This document shows, piece after piece, positions 8,615 to 17,400 of a stretch of 64,000 nt of DNA (within the stretch, counting starts at the first letter, position 1; each line of letters begins with the position of its first letter). Under the pieces are notes generated by a model, which did not search any database, was not told where the DNA came from, and was given only the letters and a program-made list of their open reading frames with translations. Source of the DNA: Pantoea allii (GTDB lineage Bacteria; Pseudomonadota; Gammaproteobacteria; Enterobacterales; Enterobacteriaceae); the NCBI RefSeq assembly GCF_002307475.1, contig NZ_NTMH01000054.1, forward strand, positions 62,001 to 126,000, in the 5' to 3' direction. The translations under genes were made by a program, and so were the position numbers.

Positions 8615-9361
8615 ATGCTGCAAAATATTCGTATCGTGCTGGTGGAAACTTCTCATACCGGCAACATGGGCTCCGTAGCGCGCGCCATGAAAACCATGGG
8701 GTTAACGAACCTCTATTTGGTCAACCCACTGGTGAAGCCTGATTCTCAGGCTATCTCTCTGGCTGCGGGTGCCAGTGACGTGATTGGCGAGGCGAAGATT
8801 GTTGACTCGCTGGATGAGGCCATTGCCGGGTGCAGCCTGGTGGTGGGCACCAGCGCACGTTCCCGCTCTTTGCCCTGGCCGATGCTGGACGCCCGCGAAT
8901 GCGGTGTTAAAAGCATTGAAGAAGGGCAGCAGGCACCCGTCGCGCTGGTGTTTGGCCGTGAACGTGTTGGCTTGACCAACGAGGAACTGCAAAAGTGCCA
9001 CTATCACGTGGCGATCCAGGCCAATCCAGAATACAGCTCGCTCAACCTGGCGATGGCCGTGCAGATTATTGCTTATGAAGTGCGCATGGCCTGGCTGCAG
9101 GCGCAAGAGAAGCAGAGTCCAAAACCGCAGTACGACGCTTCACCTTATCCGCTGGTGGACGATCTGGAGCGCTTCTATCAGCATATGGAAAACATGATGC
9201 TGGAAAGCGGGTTTATCCGCGAAGCCAACCCCGGTCAGGTGATGAGCAAACTGCGTCGTCTGTATACGCGCGCCCGTCCTGAACGCGATGAGCTGAATAT
9301 TTTGCGCGGTATGCTCTCATCTTTTGAGAAGCGCAAAAAGACGAAGCCGGACAGCGAATAA
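8615..9361 (+). CDS. trmJ: tRNA (cytidine/uridine-2'-O)-methyltransferase TrmJ
   Basis: SPOUT-fold methyltransferase of 248 residues that uses SAM to methylate the 2'-OH of nucleotide 32 in several tRNAs. The N-terminal half carries the SpoU signatures: VRIVLVETSHTGNMGSVARA-like opening, LVFGRERVGLTNEEL (motif 2) and NPEYSSLNLAMAVQI (motif 3, the knot). The C-terminal tail (about 170-248) is the helical dimer/tRNA region typical of TrmJ. Its stop codon touches the first IscR operator of the next operon, which it precedes in E. coli too. Confidence 0.97.
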   Translation: MLQNIRIVLVETSHTGNMGSVARAMKTMGLTNLYLVNPLVKPDSQAISLAAGASDVIGEAKIVDSLDEAIAGCSLVVGTSARSRSLPWPMLDARECGVKSIEEGQQAPVALVFGRERVGLTNEELQKCHYHVAIQANPEYSSLNLAMAVQIIAYEVRMAWLQAQEKQSPKPQYDASPYPLVDDLERFYQHMENMMLESGFIREANPGQVMSKLRRLYTRARPERDELNILRGMLSSFEKRKKTKPDSE

Positions 9362-9435
9362 TAGTTGAGTAAATTACCAGGTTAAATACTTGAGTAATTT
9401 ACTTGGTTAAATAGTTGACCAAATTACTCGGGAAT
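9361..9435 (+). promoter_or_regulatory. Three tandem 25-bp IscR type 1 operators upstream of iscR
   Basis: Three head-to-tail copies with exact 25-bp period: 9361-9385 (begins ATAGTTGAGTAAATTACC), 9386-9410 (begins ATACTTGAGTAATTTACT) and 9411-9435 (begins ATAGTTGACCAAATTACT). Each fits the type 1 IscR consensus (ATA, YYGAC/GAG, A/T-rich centre, A-YYGGG-WAT). These sites bind [2Fe-2S]-IscR and provide autorepression of the operon in E. coli, which also has three. The first copy starts at the last base of the trmJ stop codon. Confidence 0.85.
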
Positions 9436-9497
9436 GTCAGACTTGCTGTCATCTTCGCTAATCCTCCGATAACCGGACGCTATTGAGGTTGTATGCT

Positions 9498-9995
9498 ATG
9501 AGACTGACATCCAAAGGACGTTATGCTGTTACCGCTATGCTGGACGTTGCCCTGCATTCTCACCAGGGCCCGGTTCCACTGGCTGATATCTCTGAACGCC
9601 AGGGCATTTCGCTCTCCTATCTGGAGCAGTTATTCTCGCGTTTACGCAAGCATGGCCTGGTCGCAAGCGTTCGTGGCCCGGGTGGCGGCTATCTGTTAGG
9701 TAAAGAAGCCAATGCGATTGCGGTAGGTGAAGTGATCACCGCCGTGGATGAGTCCGTGGACGCGACCAAGTGTCAGGGTAAAGAAGGCTGCCAGGGCGGC
9801 GAACGCTGCCTGACTCACGTCTTATGGCGCGATCTGAGCGTGCGCATCAGTGAGTTCCTGAACAACATTACGCTGGCCGAGCTGGTGAATAATCAGGAAA
9901 TCCTGGACGTGGCCGATCGCCAAAATGCCAACGACAACCGCCGTTTCCAGAACTCCCGTGCTCAGGAAATCAACGTTAACCTTCGCGCCTCGTAA
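9498..9995 (+). CDS. iscR: Fe-S cluster regulator IscR
   Basis: Rrf2-family transcription factor of 165 residues (E. coli 162). It starts MRLTSKGRYAVTAMLDVALH; the winged-helix DNA-binding domain covers about 1-80 (LSYLEQLFSRLRKHGLVASVRGPGGGY). The [2Fe-2S] ligand array is complete: Cys-x5-Cys-x5-Cys-x2-His in CQGKEGCQGGERCLTH, matching Cys92/98/104/His107. It senses Fe-S demand and oxidative stress, repressing isc through type 1 sites when holo and controlling suf and others as apo-protein. An ATG 15 bases earlier is in frame but extends beyond the family start. What is odd is that the operon it heads has lost all its scaffold and chaperone genes, so its own cluster must be supplied by another pathway. 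Confidence 0.97.
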   Translation: MRLTSKGRYAVTAMLDVALHSHQGPVPLADISERQGISLSYLEQLFSRLRKHGLVASVRGPGGGYLLGKEANAIAVGEVITAVDESVDATKCQGKEGCQGGERCLTHVLWRDLSVRISEFLNNITLAELVNNQEILDVADRQNANDNRRFQNSRAQEINVNLRAS

Positions 9996-10084
9996 TCCTC
10001 CGCTTCTCCGGCCCTTACTGCTAACGCGGTAGGGGCTGAATCTGCTATAAATACGTATGATTTTCTATACGGAGCTGTAGCGCA

Positions 10085-11245
10085 ATGAAATTACCGATTT
10101 ACCTGGATTATGCCGCCACCACGCCGGCCGATCCGCGTGTGGCCAGCAAAATGATGCAATTCCTGACGCTGGATGGCACGTTTGGTAACCCGGCCTCCCG
10201 TTCACACCGTTTCGGCTGGCAAGCAGAAGAAGCGGTGGACGTTGCGCGTAATCAGGTTGCAGAGCTGGTCAATGCTGACCCGCGTGAAATTGTGTTTACC
10301 TCCGGTGCGACCGAATCCGATAATCTTGCGATTAAAGGTGCCGCCCATTTCAATCAGGCGCGTGGCAAGCACATTGTCACCAGCATAACCGAACATAAAG
10401 CGGTGATTGATACTTGCCTGCAACTCGAACGAGAAGGGTTTGACATCACCTGGTTGACGCCCGCCGCGAACGGCCTGATCGCTGTTGAGGATCTGCGCGC
10501 GGCGGTGCGTGACGACACGGTTCTGGTGTCGATCATGCACGTGAACAATGAAATCGGCGTGATTCAGGATATTGCCGCGCTGGGCGCGCTTTGTCGCGAA
10601 CAGGGCATCCTGTTTCATGTTGATGCGACCCAGAGCGTGGGTAAACTCCCGATTGATCTCAGCGAACTCCCTGTCGATCTGATGTCTTTTTCCGCCCATA
10701 AAGTTTATGGTCCCAAAGGCATCGGCGCGCTGTATGTGCGCCGTAAACCGCGTATCCAAATCGATGCACAAATCCACGGCGGCGGTCATGAGCGTAATAT
10801 GCGTTCGGGCACCTTGCCTGTGCACCAGATTGTCGGTATGGGTGAAGCCTATCGCATTGCCCGTGAAGTCCGTGAAGACGAGATGGCGCGCCTGGCTGCA
10901 CTGCGTGACCGGCTCTGGCAGGGACTTCGTCAGACAGGTGGCGTGAGTGTCAACGGTGATTTGCAGCACAGTTGCGCCAACATTCTTAACGTGAGTTTTG
11001 CTGACGTTGAAGGTGAGTCGTTGATCATGGCGTTGAAAGATCTCGCGCTGTCGTCTGGATCGGCCTGTACCTCTGCCAGTCTGGAACCTTCCTATGTCCT
11101 GCGCGCGCTTGGCCTGAACGAAGAGCTGGCACACAGTTCGCTTCGCTTCTCGTTGGGACGCTTTACCACTGAAGAAGAGATCGACTATGCCATCGCGCTG
11201 GTGCAGAAGTCTGTTACCCGGCTGCGCGAACTCATGAAGTCATAA
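10085..11245 (+). CDS. iscS: Cysteine desulfurase IscS, C-terminally truncated
   Basis: PLP enzyme that removes sulfur from cysteine and delivers it as persulfide. Residues 1-383 align without gaps to E. coli IscS: TEHKAVIDTC (His104 region), SFSAHKVYGPKG (PLP lysine 206) and SSGSACTSAS (catalytic Cys328) are all intact, so the enzyme should be active. It then ends after RLREL with MKS and a stop at 386 residues, whereas E. coli continues to 404 (a 21-residue tail ending EWAHH). That tail is part of the docking surface for the IscU scaffold, and iscU itself is missing downstream. The likely remaining role is sulfur donation to TusA, ThiI and cofactor pathways. This is inference; the truncation is seen directly. 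Confidence 0.95.
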   Translation: MKLPIYLDYAATTPADPRVASKMMQFLTLDGTFGNPASRSHRFGWQAEEAVDVARNQVAELVNADPREIVFTSGATESDNLAIKGAAHFNQARGKHIVTSITEHKAVIDTCLQLEREGFDITWLTPAANGLIAVEDLRAAVRDDTVLVSIMHVNNEIGVIQDIAALGALCREQGILFHVDATQSVGKLPIDLSELPVDLMSFSAHKVYGPKGIGALYVRRKPRIQIDAQIHGGGHERNMRSGTLPVHQIVGMGEAYRIAREVREDEMARLAALRDRLWQGLRQTGGVSVNGDLQHSCANILNVSFADVEGESLIMALKDLALSSGSACTSASLEPSYVLRALGLNEELAHSSLRFSLGRFTTEEEIDYAIALVQKSVTRLRELMKS

Positions 11246-11372
11246 TGCATTTGCCAGCCGAGGCTGACAAACTGTGCGCCGACAACGTCTGCGGCGTGCA
11301 GCGTAACATCTGAATTAAAAGCCGTCGCAAAAACAGGCTGGATGAAACGAATAACGAATACGGAGCCCTACA
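11245..11372 (+). other. Deletion junction: iscU-iscA-hscB-hscA-fdx-iscX missing between iscS and pepB
   Basis: Only 127 bases separate the iscS stop from pepB. In E. coli six genes occupy this place. No segment here translates into anything recognisable as IscU, IscA, HscB, HscA, ferredoxin or IscX in any frame. The first 69 bases (11245-11313) form a 22-codon open frame whose ATG overlaps the iscS stop as TAATG, with two cysteines (KLCADNVCG); it is not recognisable and may be chance. The rest is leader for pepB, with a modest GGAG ribosome-binding site before 11373. Confidence 0.8.
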
Positions 11373-12659
11373 ATGAATACACAACCCATGAAGATAACTC
11401 TCAGCAGCCAGCCCGCCGATGCGCGCTGGGGCGAAAAAGCGCTGTTAAGCAGCAACGAAAACGGCATGACGCTGCACCTGCGTGATGCGGATGCATTGAT
11501 GACCATCCAGCGGGCTGCCCGTAAACTGGATGGACAGGGCATTCGTCATGTGGCGCTGGCGGGTGAAGGCTGGCACCTGGAGCAGTGCTGGGCGTTCTGG
11601 CAGGGCTATCGCGGTCCAAAAGGTAAAAACCAGGTGGACTGGCCGCAACTGGGTGAACACGAGCAGGCGGAGTTTGATCGCCGCCGTAAGATCGTGGGCT
11701 GGGTGCGCGATACCATCAATTTACCTGCAGACGATCTGGGCCCGGAAACACTGGCGCACAGCGCTATCGACTTACTCAGTGAACTGGGTGGTGAAGCCGT
11801 CAGCTATCGCATCACCAAAGGCGACGATTTACGTGAACAAGGCTATATGGGCCTGCACACCGTCGGTCGCGGCTCCAACCGTCCGCCGGTCTTTTTAGCG
11901 CTGGATTTCAACCCAACCGGCGACAGCGAAGCTCCCGTTTACGCGTGTCTGGTGGGCAAAGGCATTACCTTTGATACCGGCGGCTACAGCCTGAAACCGA
12001 GCGCTGGCATGGACTCGATGAAGTCAGACATGGGCGGCGCAGCCACCGTGACTGGTGCACTGGCTATGGCAATCTCTCGCGGCCTGAATAAGCGCGTTAA
12101 GCTCTATCTCTGCTGCGCGGATAACATGGTCAGCAGCAACGCCTTTAAGCTGGGCGACATTATTCGTTACCGCAACGGCAAGTCAGTGGAAGTGATGAAC
12201 ACCGACGCTGAAGGCCGCCTGGTGCTGGCTGATGGTCTGATTGATGCCAGCGAGCAGAACCCGACGCTTCTGATCGATGCGGCAACCCTGACCGGTGCAG
12301 CGAAAACGGCGGTGGGTAACGATTATCACGCACTCTTTACCTTTGACGATAATCTGGCGCAGTCGGTGATGGGCAGCGCAGTCAGCGAAAACGAACCTTT
12401 CTGGCGTCTGCCGCTGGCAGAATTCCATCGCAACCATCTGCCGTCGAACTTTGCCGATCTGAACAACATCGCCAGCCCGGCGCACTCGGCGGGTGCCAGC
12501 AGCGCTGCCGCGTTCCTGTCGTACTTCGTCAGCAACTATCAGCAGGGCTGGTTACACATTGACTGCTCAGCAACTTACCGCAAAAGCGCGGTGGATCAGT
12601 GGGCTGCCGGTGCAACCGGTCTTGGAGTGCGGACCCTCGCCAACCTGTTACTGAAATAA
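11373..12659 (+). CDS. pepB: Peptidase B (aminopeptidase, M17 family)
   Basis: Leucyl-aminopeptidase-type metallopeptidase of 428 residues (E. coli PepB 427), cytosolic and hexameric, cleaving N-terminal residues including those of Cys-Gly dipeptides. The M17 signature NTDAEGRLVLADGL is intact, as are GKGITFDTGGYSLKPS and KSDMGGAA, which carry the two-metal ligands and catalytic lysine. The variable N-terminal domain covers about 1-150. In E. coli pepB follows iscX at the end of the isc cluster; here it follows iscS directly, so read-through from the iscR promoter may control it. Confidence 0.97.
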   Translation: MNTQPMKITLSSQPADARWGEKALLSSNENGMTLHLRDADALMTIQRAARKLDGQGIRHVALAGEGWHLEQCWAFWQGYRGPKGKNQVDWPQLGEHEQAEFDRRRKIVGWVRDTINLPADDLGPETLAHSAIDLLSELGGEAVSYRITKGDDLREQGYMGLHTVGRGSNRPPVFLALDFNPTGDSEAPVYACLVGKGITFDTGGYSLKPSAGMDSMKSDMGGAATVTGALAMAISRGLNKRVKLYLCCADNMVSSNAFKLGDIIRYRNGKSVEVMNTDAEGRLVLADGLIDASEQNPTLLIDAATLTGAAKTAVGNDYHALFTFDDNLAQSVMGSAVSENEPFWRLPLAEFHRNHLPSNFADLNNIASPAHSAGASSAAAFLSYFVSNYQQGWLHIDCSATYRKSAVDQWAAGATGLGVRTLANLLLK

Positions 12660-12710
12660 GCGCAATCCAGCGGTGGCCTGGCCACCGCTTTCTGAAGGTA
12701 GAAGTAAACT

Positions 12711-13475
12711 ATGAACCGTCTTGAAGAGGTACTGAAGCTGGCAGCGACCGAGCCTGCGCACCGGCCTGAATTTTTCCAGCTGTTGCTGGAAGCCGATGTC
12801 TGGGTCCCCGGCGAAAGTACCAGCCAGCAGTTGGATGCCAGCACGCCAGTCGATCTCCAGCACTGGGAGAAAGAGGATGGCAGCAGCGTCATTCCGTTTT
12901 TTACTTCCGAACAGGCAATGAGCGACGCCGTCGATGACGAACAGGCGTATTTACGTTTACCCGTGCGCACCCTGTTTGAAATGACGCGCGGCGAAACCCT
13001 GTTTCTCAATCCAAAACTGCCTACCGGCAAAGAGTTCTCCGCCGCGGAAATCAGCCATCTGCTGGGCGAAGAAGGCAGTGCACTCACGCAGCAAAGCGTG
13101 CTGGAAGGGGGACAGTCGCTGTTGCTGTCAGAAGTGGCAGAGCCGCCCGCTCAGATGATCGACTCGCTGACCCAGCTGTTTAGTAAATATAAGCAGGTGA
13201 AACGCGCCTTTGTTGCCAGCATCCGAGAACATGCTGATGAGCAGGCTAACTTGCTGATTGGAATTGAAGCGGACAGCGATATTGAGACGATTATTCAGGC
13301 CGCCGGCAGCGTTGCCAGCGACACATTACTGGATGATGCACCCATTGATATCTGCGAGGTCACGGCAGAAGATCGCGGCATTAGCCACTTTTTTACCGCC
13401 CACATTACGCCCTTTTATGAACGCCGCTGGGGAAGCTTCCTGCGCGAGTTCAAAGGCGGTCAGCGTATTATCTGA
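12711..13475 (+). CDS. sseB: SseB family protein
   Basis: 254 residues (E. coli SseB 258), aligning along its length (opening MNRLEEVLKLAATEPAHRPEFFQLLL, shortened here; ending SFLREFKGGQRII). It contains the N-terminal SseB domain (about 1-120) and the C-terminal SseB domain (about 140-254). E. coli sseB is tied to enhanced serine sensitivity, and later work links the family to sulfur handling together with SseA; the biochemical role is not settled. It lies 51 bases after pepB and converges on sseA across a strong terminator. Confidence 0.93.
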   Translation: MNRLEEVLKLAATEPAHRPEFFQLLLEADVWVPGESTSQQLDASTPVDLQHWEKEDGSSVIPFFTSEQAMSDAVDDEQAYLRLPVRTLFEMTRGETLFLNPKLPTGKEFSAAEISHLLGEEGSALTQQSVLEGGQSLLLSEVAEPPAQMIDSLTQLFSKYKQVKRAFVASIREHADEQANLLIGIEADSDIETIIQAAGSVASDTLLDDAPIDICEVTAEDRGISHFFTAHITPFYERRWGSFLREFKGGQRII

Positions 13476-13479
13476 CAAC

Positions 13480-13506
13480 GCGCGCGGCCGCTCTGGCCGC
13501 GCGTTT
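13480..13506. terminator. Terminator between convergent sseB and sseA
   Basis: CGCGCGGCC, five-base loop, GGCCGCGCG followed by TTTCCTT. GC-rich 9-bp stem located between the two converging stop codons. Confidence 0.8.
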
Positions 13507-13508
13507 CC

Positions 13509-14351
13509 TTATTTCGCAATCGGCAAATCGTCCCGGCTGCCCCATTCGCCCCAGGAACCGTCATAGAGCGAGACATCCCGGACACCCAGCGACGTCAGCG
13601 CCAGAATCAACACGACTGCGGTCACGCCTGAGCCACAGGTGGCGACAATGGGTTGATGAATATCCACGCCTGCTTCGGCAAACAGGGCGCGCAGTTCGGA
13701 TGCCGGCTTCAGTTGTCCCTGTTCAACCAGCAGGTTCCACGGCAGATTCAAACTGTTGGGAATGTGCCCGCGATGTAAACCGGGACGCGGTTCATCTACC
13801 TCGGCATTGAAGCGGTTAGCCGCGCGCGCATCCACAATTTGCGCACCACCTTCATGGCTAATCAGCAGCACGTCAGTCAGGCGTTTCACCAGGCCGTCAT
13901 CAAACTCTGCGTCAAATTCACCTTCAGGCAGGCTCACTTCGCCCTCCGCCAGCGTCAAGCCTGCGGCTTTCCAGCCTTGTAAACCGCCTGCCAGAATGGA
14001 AACCTGCGCCACACCAAATGCGCGTAGCATCCACCAGGCGCGGGGCGCAGAAAACAGGTTGCCCTCATCATAAACAATCAGATGTTTATCACTGTTCACA
14101 CCCAGCTCGCGCATGGCCACGGCAAAACTTTCAGCGCGCGGGAGCATATGCGGATAAGGGCTGGTGTGATCGGAAAGTGCTTCAATATTAAAGAAAGGTG
14201 CGTGGGGCAAATGCCCCGCCAGGTATTCAGCCTGGATATTGCGAACCGCATCCATGCCTGGCGGCAGCATACGTGCGTCCAGTACCTGCAGCGTTTCATC
14301 ATTGTAGTGTTCTTGTAACCAGTCGGCGGACACAAACAGTGGCGTCGTCAT
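13509..14351 (-). CDS. sseA: 3-mercaptopyruvate sulfurtransferase
   Basis: Tandem-rhodanese protein of 280 residues that transfers sulfur from 3-mercaptopyruvate to thiol acceptors or cyanide. The N-terminal rhodanese fold (about 1-140) is catalytically inactive; the C-terminal one carries the active-site loop CGSGVTA, characteristic of mercaptopyruvate rather than thiosulfate sulfurtransferases. Length and sequence fit E. coli SseA (281). The start MTTPLFVSADWLQEH fits the family, and no earlier in-frame start is needed. With IscS truncated nearby, this is a second sulfur-mobilising enzyme in the same window, but their adjacency is ancestral. Confidence 0.96.
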   Translation of the reverse strand: MTTPLFVSADWLQEHYNDETLQVLDARMLPPGMDAVRNIQAEYLAGHLPHAPFFNIEALSDHTSPYPHMLPRAESFAVAMRELGVNSDKHLIVYDEGNLFSAPRAWWMLRAFGVAQVSILAGGLQGWKAAGLTLAEGEVSLPEGEFDAEFDDGLVKRLTDVLLISHEGGAQIVDARAANRFNAEVDEPRPGLHRGHIPNSLNLPWNLLVEQGQLKPASELRALFAEAGVDIHQPIVATCGSGVTAVVLILALTSLGVRDVSLYDGSWGEWGSRDDLPIAK

Positions 14352-14496
14352 AACAACCTCATCTCAGCAATCTGTCATGCCAGTGTCGGGTAATGTGCAC
14401 ACCATCTCAAGAGAAGCGTTGATTAAATGCGAGCATTGATGTGAAATTGCCCAGCGTTATACAACAATTCCCCTGGGACCCGGTGAAGGATTTACC

Positions 14497-17400
14497 ATGA
14501 AAAAACGCATTAACCGGCTGCTGTTCAGCATGCTGATCGGTGGATCGCTGCTGTCTGTCGCCACCTTACCTGTTTTTCCCGTCAGTGCAGAAACCCCTGC
14601 AGCCAGCGCGCAGGCCAGCAAACCGCTCACCATTATCGATCTCTCTGAATTACAGCTTGATGGCGCGGCGGCGTTGGTTTTAACCTTTAATCAGCCGCTG
14701 GATGACAAGCAGGATCTGGCGCAAAAGGTCAGGTTGATCGACGATAAACACGGCAAAGTCGATGGTGGTTGGGAGCTTTCCAGCAATCGTAAAGCCCTGC
14801 GTTTTCGCCATCCTGAACCCTCTCGTCAGTTCACCGTGACCGTTGATTCGGGCTTGCGCGCCGCCAGCGGTGAAACGCTGACAACGGCCTACAGCAAAAA
14901 AATCACTACCCGTGACATTGAGCCGATGGTGGGCTTTGCCAGCCGAGGCTCCCTGTTGCCATTGCGTATCGCTCAGGGGCTGCCGGTACTGGCGTTGAAC
15001 GTGGACCAGGTGGATGTGGATTTTTTCCGAATCAAAAATGCGGGCCTGGCGGAATTCCTATCCCAGTGGAATTACGGCAACAACCTGTCTACCTGGCAAT
15101 CTCAGGAACTGCTGAAAACCAGCCAACTGGTGTATACCGGCCGCTTTGAACTCAACCCGGCCCGTAATACGCGGGAAAAACTGCAGCTGCCGCTGAAAGA
15201 TATTAAGCCGCTTCAGCAGCCAGGGGTTTATCTGGCGGTGATGAAGCAGGCAGGCACTTATCACTACAGCATGCCTGCGACGCTGTTTACCCTGAGCGAT
15301 ATCGGCCTGTCGCTGCACCGTTTTCCCACCCAGTTTGAACTCTTCGCACAGAGTCTGGAAAACGGCGCACCGCTTTCCGGCGTCAGTATCAGGCTGTTGA
15401 ATGATAAAGGTCAGGTGCTGCAAAACGGCACCAGCGACAGCAGCGGTCATTTGCGCCTTAATGCAGATGAAAAAGGCAAGTTCCTGCTGGCCATGAAGGG
15501 CGAGCAAACCTCGCTGATCGACCTGGCGCGTCCGGCTCTGGATTTAGCCGAATTCCCCGTAGCGGGGCCCGAAGGCTATGACAAACAGCTCTTCGTCTTC
15601 GGCCCACGAGACATTTATCGGCCTGGCGAAACGGTGATCGTCAATGCGCTGCTGCGCGATGCTGACGGCAAGCCTTTACCGGCCCAACCGGTTAAAGCAG
15701 AACTGGTACAGCCTGACGGCGAGGTAGTGCGCACGGTGGTCTGGCAGCCGCAGGACGGTTTCTATCAGCAGCGGTTTGCTTTACCGGCTTCGGCGATGAC
15801 CGGCGGCTGGATGCTGCGGCTGAATACCGGTGATAACCAGCTACGGCAGTGGCATTTCCGCGTTGAGGATTTTCTGCCTGAGCGCATGGCATTAACGCTG
15901 AAAAACGATGAGCAACCCCAGCCAGCGGATGCCGATATTACGTTCGACATTGAGGGGCGCTATCTGTATGGCGCGCCTGCGGCAGGGAATCAGCTGCAGG
16001 GACAGCTCTATCTGCGTCCGGCCCGTGAGGCGGTTGCTGCGCTGCCGGGCTACCAGTTTGGTGACATCACCGAACAGGGCCTGAAGCGCAGTCTGGACGA
16101 TGTCGATCTTAAACTTGACGCCAACGGCAAGGCGCAACTGACCGTGGATAATCAGTGGGATCAGCTTCACTCACCGCTGAACCTGATACTGCAGGCCAGC
16201 CTGCTGGAAACCGGCGGTCGCCCGGTCACCCGACGTGCTACTCAGGCCATCTGGCCCGCGGACGCGTTGCCCGGCATTCGTCCGCTGTTTGGCAATAAAT
16301 CGGTTTACGATTACCGCAATGACAGCTATCACGATGAGCCGACCGTGCCAGAAAACAGCCTGGCAGAATTCGATATTGTTTATGCCAACAGTCAGGGCGC
16401 TAAGCTGGCGGCAGAAAAGCTTGATGTGCGTTTGATTCGTGAACGGCGTGATTACTACTGGAGTTTCTCTGACAGCGAAGGCTGGCAGTCACGTTACGAT
16501 GCCAAAGACCTGCAGGAAGATGAGCAATCTGTCAGCATTCCCGCTGACGGCAGCACGAAGGTCAGCTTCCCGGTTGAGTGGGGCAGCTACCGGCTTGAGG
16601 TCCAGTCAGGTGAAAAAATCATTAGCAGCGTGCGTTTTCAGGCGGGCTATGACTGGCAGGATAATACCAATGGTACAGGCGCACTGCGTCCGGACCAGGT
16701 CAAGCTGAAGCTGGATAAAGCCGCGTATCAGCCGGGTGAAACCGTCCATTTGCAGGTCGAATCGCCCACGGCCGGGAAAGGCTATCTGATGGTGGAATCC
16801 AGCAGCGGGACGCTCTGGTGGCAACCCTTAACGGTGCCGCAGGGTGGAACGCAGGTGGACGTGCCGATCGCGGACAACTGGCAGCGTCACGATCTCTATT
16901 TCAGTGCCATTGTGGTTCGGGAAGGGGACAAGGCCAGCGGCGCAACGCCGAAACGGGCGATCGGACTGTTACATCTGCCGATGGCGACCGAGGCGCGACG
17001 TTTAACGCTGACGCTGGACGCACCCGATAAGGTCCGTCCTGAGCAGAACCTGACGGTGAACGTTCAGGCCAGCCGTGAAGGCGGCCCGCTGCCTGACAAG
17101 GTGCACGTCCTGCTGTCAGCGGTAGACAGCGGTGTGTTAAGCGTGACGGATTATAAAACGCCAGATCCCTGGACGGCTTTTTTCGGTCGCAAGCGTTATA
17201 ACGTCGATCAGTACGATGTGTTTGGTCAACTGATTGAAGGCGGTGGACGGCTGGCCGCTCTGCGCTTTGGCGGAGACGGTGAAGACGAATCCATGACGCG
17301 CGGCGGTAAAAAACCGGTCACCCATGTCAATATCGTGGCACAGCAACTTCAGGCCGTTACGCTGGATAAAAACGGCAAGGGCTCAGTGACACTGCCCATC

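Noticed and set aside
10202..11134. 310-codon open frame antisense to iscS
   Set aside because: It mirrors the codon bias of iscS, has no ribosome-binding site and no recognisable protein; iscS is conserved in the sense frame.
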